Assembly: GCF_001640805.2 (NCBI RefSeq)
Contig: NC_066833.1
Location: forward strand, 17,492,553-17,556,552
Direction: 5' to 3'
Source: Lates calcarifer
Taxonomy: Eukaryota; Chordata; Actinopteri; Centropomidae
DNA: 64,000 bases
The stretch's first letter is position 1. Each line of letters begins with the position of its first letter. The translations under genes were made by a program, and so were the position numbers. The notes under the pieces were generated by a model. It made no database searches, had not been told where the DNA came from, and was given only the letters and a program-made list of their open reading frames with translations. This document shows, piece after piece, positions 59,561-64,000 of this stretch.

Positions 59561-60458
59561 TTGCAGCACAGTGAAGTGAGGTGCAGAGGAAAGAGTAGGC
59601 TTCAAGTAAATGCTCATTGTCTTCATGATTCATGTGTGGCATTTCTAAGATAGTGTTCAGTTTTTTTTTAGGGTGAATAGTGTTTTTTGGCAGGGCTCTG
59701 GTGATGTGAGCAATCATTTTTCATTGATGTCAATGTTGCTTCAGTCGCAAGTTTGCAATAGTAGATATCTTGATCTTGAAAGATATTTCATTTATTTCAT
59801 TATTTCATTCATTTGTCATATTTTCTTTCTTTAATACAGTAATTAAAGGGTTTGATTTATTACTACATTGTATTTTACCCACAGTAATCTAAAAAAGCAT
59901 ATTTCTGATTCTGATTTCAAATCAATATTAATTATAGTAGATTTATGTATATGACTTCACATTAACAGAGCAGTACAGTATTTTCAAAAATGTTTTCATG
60001 TGGGTACCATGAAAACTGGAACAGACTGGACAGCACATACTGTGATGGTAAAAGAGTGTCATCACTACAGTCGCCATTTGGGGAATAGAGAAATGTGGTC
60101 AAAAATATTAAACCAGTTTTGTTATTTACTGGAATGGTTTCAGAAACTTTGGTTGTTTTTTCATAGCATAAATCAGATTTTATGTGTTGTGTTGGTAACA
60201 ACGCTGAAAAAGCAATGCCTTCACTAGAACGGATGAGCGCTCTTACCTGGGATACTCTCCCCATCACATATTGCCCTCAGCATCTGAATGTAGCTCATGC
60301 TATGCTGTCACATGTGTCTTTTCTTCTTACATCCTCTCATTTCAAATCAAATATTTCACAAGCAACACTAACTGCATGTATGTTGTCTGATAAACTGCCC
60401 GTTTGCTCTTTCTCTGTTTGTTCCTGTGTCCACTCTGAATGTGATATTTATTATTTAA

Positions 60459-60499
60459 AGAATTCACCCAACTCCCTTGATGAGAGTTGGGTGAATTCT
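60459..60499. repeat. Perfect inverted repeat, 16-bp arms with 9-base loop
   Basis: AGAATTCACCCAACTC at 60459-60474 and its exact reverse complement at 60484-60499. No match to the surrounding repeats was noticed. Confidence 0.9.
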
Positions 60500-63400
60500 G
60501 TCTGTCCGTAGACAGAGTCTCAGCGCTCAGTTATAGCTGGGTCATAGCTCATGTCTCTCAGCATCATCTAATTTTCCTAAGGCAGTATCCTCCCTCCCTG
60601 TTGTAATATCACCAAGAATAACAGCTTTACAAGTGGTTCAGAATGTCTAATTGGTTAGTGCTTGTACGCTGGGTGTCTGTCTTTAATGTGGATTTAATTT
60701 AGATCTAATTTAGAGCATTTAGATTTCACAATTTAACTAATTTTGTATGGCTGTTAAGGAGTTAACACCAGCATAAGAGGACTTGTGGTGAAGTGTTGGG
60801 TACCTTAAATATTCAAGTGGAGCTGCTTAGTGGCCAACAGATCAGACTGGTACTAGGCAACTTCCAGGCGTGAATGCGTTTTCTTGTGTGTATGGTATGG
60901 GACAGATCTGGAGAGAACCACGGAGACTGAAGGATGCTCTTGGATGGTAACTGTTTATCATTTTACCCCTTTGTGAATCAACTTGACCTGTAAAGAGAAA
61001 GATGCAGATGTTAGTGAATGGAGTATATTAGACAAATAAAATATGTCAAGTGGTAGGTGGGGGTGTTCCACATCCCAGCAATCCAGATAGTCTTTTCTCT
61101 CTGAATGATTGTTTATTTGGCTTATCGCCATCATCACAGAGGCACGAGGAGCACGTGTTTGTCTGTCGGCACTCTTGAATAGATGTAGCAGAGAGGCAGT
61201 GACAAGCACACACACAGAGTTGTTCTCTTTTTGCAGCTCTGAACCCCTGAAGGGCAGAAAAGATGAAACATGAAAGCACAAAACTAGCTGTGCTCTTATT
61301 TCAGAGTTAGATATCACTGTAGCAAATGACTGTAGTTTTTTTATTTATAGTATGTTTTTCTCCTTTGGAGCTCTGCTGTCAAAATTACATCTCCAGATTC
61401 TATCCATCGTTCATAACAGATGAAGATTAGAGATTCTTTTTTCTTTCCCTTGTTTTGAGTATGTTTCACGTTGCATCAACATCACACTAATGCTTGGGAT
61501 GGCTACAGCTGAATTAGTAATGAAATGCAATGTTAGCATTACAGTAAGCTCCCTGCATAGCACAGCTGCAGCTCTGCTTTTATGGAAGACCTTGTAATAA
61601 GAAAATGTATCACAGTTTTCAAAGCATTAAATGATATTGCAATAGCAGATGTCATTAGACTTTAGTGTGGCTCTATTAAAACAAATGTGGTTTGCTACGT
61701 ACTGAAACTAGGATATTTGAACACATTATATTGCAGGTTTTAAATCCCATGCTGTCTTAATTGTGTTCCGTTGATACCCTGTACAACTGCAGTCTTTGAA
61801 TCTTTTGGCGAGTTTGGATAATGGTTCAACCCATGTATAATTGCACTGCCTCATTATCTTCTGTAGAGGAATATAACCATTGACTTTATTTAAGTGTATA
61901 AATTTACATGAATTGTTTTATTCACAGATATTTTCACAAAATCTTCTCCTAATACGTTGCTCCATGAAGGGTCCATCTGTCAAAATAGTTTGTCAAGTGT
62001 GTGGATTGATTGGCAAATAGCATTCTCCCCTCACTGCTGCCCTCCTTCTGGCTACATGACTGCAGGATATCAGAAGAAGTCAGATTTATACAGTACATTA
62101 CACCAAATTGGCTCTTAACAGCACTGTTTATATGACTGCAAAAAGTCACAAAAATCCACTTTAAGATTTTCAACGCGTGTTTATTTGAGGTAGTGTGCGT
62201 GTTCCACAGATAAAATGTGCATAATAGTGTTCACTTTAACCAATTCATCCAGGAAGTACAAAATGTCTAGCTGACCAATAACCTCCACCACTGTGATGTA
62301 GTTCAACATCACTAAGCAGATAGTACACCTGGTACAAACCATTTAAAATAAACTAAATTAAACAAGCTCTGATCCAGTGAGAGGATTTTTTTGGTGAGGA
62401 CTTCAAGGATAGTCTGTAATTCTGGAAGAAAAATGCTTTTTGACACTAAAAGAAGGAAAAAGATATTCCAGTTTTTCCACCAATTTTGATTAAAGAAATA
62501 ACATAATAATTAACATTATGATTTGTGGGATCTGCAGGGAATGTCTAATAAATACTAACTAAATTAAAGGTTAAGCTTTGCAAATGTAAAAATTCAACTT
62601 AAACTGTGAGTCTTCAGTTGAGTTGCAGTTCCTCAAACAGCTTGATTTTGCTTTTAAGGCACTATGTGTGAGATTGTGAAGCGATTTTCATGTATTAAAC
62701 ACTTTTTTATTGCCAATGTGTGATTGCAAAGTAAAAAAAAATAGAAAATTGAAGCCTGTCTGGCCAAACTGGAATGTGACCAATGTTGGGGGGAAAACAT
62801 GAAACAGATCAGATCAACATGAACAGACAGTTCAGTGTCGCTAAACACACAAGCATGAGCTACAGCATGCTAACTGCAGTTCACTGAACAGCCATCTGAA
62901 TGTTACACACAGAGCATTTAAGTCTCTACAGAGGAGATAAATCAACTTGAGTCTGAAAGGTGAGAATGTATTTTACGTTGTGTAGGTGGATCAGCTAATC
63001 AATGAAGAAATGTCTATATGCAATACCTTACTAAATACCTCCAACAGTCACAGGTTTTTACAACCATTGTTTTTAGAAATTGCCGCCTCAGAAAACCATG
63101 AGCGCAGCAGATAAAAAATAAGCAATCTGCATCTTGGTTAAATTTTCTCAGTCAAGAAATTAGCATGTGTGAACAACCTTGTGTCGTTGCCAAAAGGGGC
63201 TGGGGTTCCCTTGAGGCTCTCGTAAATAAATCAGTGACTAAATCTACCTTGTTCTACTGTTTGGTCTTAATATCAGATTGGGGCAGTTTTCACTCTAGAC
63301 TGCACTATAGTTTCAATGAGTTACCTGTTGCTTAATATTTCATGTACAACTTTTCTAATTACATTTTTAATCTTTTTTTAAAATTAATTTAGGTGTTTTT

Positions 63401-64000
63401 CTTTTCACATTTAGTTAATACTGAATCATAAGAAACAATTATTATAAATTATCAACACAAAACATACTCATAACCAATCACATCACAGTTTCTCTTCTGA
63501 GAAAAGGTCATATTTCTCTTTAGGTGTCAACAGTGAGTGTTTACAAAACTTGATCTGTCTTGATGTTACTGCACTGATGCAACATCTGCTGCTTATTTAT
63601 TGTGGCCTCTCTTTCGCTCCTGGCTTTTTTCTGTGTAGCTGTGACGTGTAGTACAATTTAATTATTTATGGATAATAGCTATTGAGCAGTACTACTGGTG
63701 TGGTACAGTGTTTATTAGCTGTGTTGTATTATTACCATATCACAGCTAGTCAATTCAGTATATTTCAAATGCTGCATTTTGCTGTATGAGATATAATTTG
63801 TAAACTGTATGGTGGCATTCTTAAGAAGAGAGAGAAACTGGGTCATTCATTTTCACTTGATCTGTGAGGTATATTTTATTACACAATATTCATGTTGCTA
63901 TTTATGTAGATAGTCATGTTCTGAATTTATCACTGACGTGAGATTTGTTGAGGTGTAGATTCCTGTTGCATAAATATTTGATGTCACCTTCAAAAGCAGC

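Larger units (their letters stand above)
58469..64000 (+). other. pde11a: pde11a intron 2, continuing past the window
   Basis: At least 5.5 kb; no further GAF exon was recognised. It holds an old dispersed repeat (59030-59560), a perfect 16-bp hairpin (60459-60499) and otherwise AT-rich sequence. Confidence 0.7.

Overview
The window looks like nuclear DNA from a ray-finned fish, most likely a percomorph teleost. Genes are split into short exons with GT-AG introns, intergenic DNA is AT-rich, and fish-type repeats are present: an L1 LINE tail, tRNA-derived SINEs, a TTAA-flanked MITE, CA/TA microsatellites and the 'TTAATCAAGAAAATAATC' dispersed repeat. The cytochrome c encoded here resembles tuna cytochrome c (Trp in the [13 protein letters not shown] segment). 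All identifications come from reading translations and from remembered family sequences; no database search was run.

Layout. 1-1975: decayed 3' part of an L1-type LINE. 1974-4600: tandem and segmental repeats, including three diverged copies of a block carrying a 21-bp minisatellite, one of them hit by a piggyBac-like MITE. 4600-7100: AT-rich DNA with two possible minus-strand exons and no recognisable protein. 7720-13060 (+): prkra (PACT), complete, 8 coding exons, 307 codons. About 15790-50600 (-): osbpl6 (ORP6), 22 coding exons whose phases all join into a 906-residue protein, plus a probable 5' untranslated exon near 50.3 kb. prkra and osbpl6 are tail to tail. 53560-55180 (+): a cytochrome c gene with a 5'-UTR intron. 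56300-64000 (+): 5' end of pde11a (two coding exons, most of GAF-A); the GAF-B and catalytic exons lie beyond the right edge.

The order prkra(+) osbpl6(-) pde11a(+) is the mirror image of human 2q31.2, where PDE11A, RBM45, OSBPL6 and PRKRA follow one another. rbm45 is not seen here. The cytochrome c gene sits next to pde11a, where as I recall mammals carry testis cytochrome c. The genes are not a pathway: PACT is a dsRNA-binding partner of Dicer/PKR, ORP6 a lipid-transfer protein at ER contact sites, cytochrome c an electron carrier, and PDE11A a cyclic nucleotide phosphodiesterase. The interest lies in conserved synteny, some splice-site features (a GC-AG intron inside the OSBP signature, a NAGNAG acceptor), residue changes in PACT and cytochrome c, and the repeat history of the left end. 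I saw no clearly new biological system.
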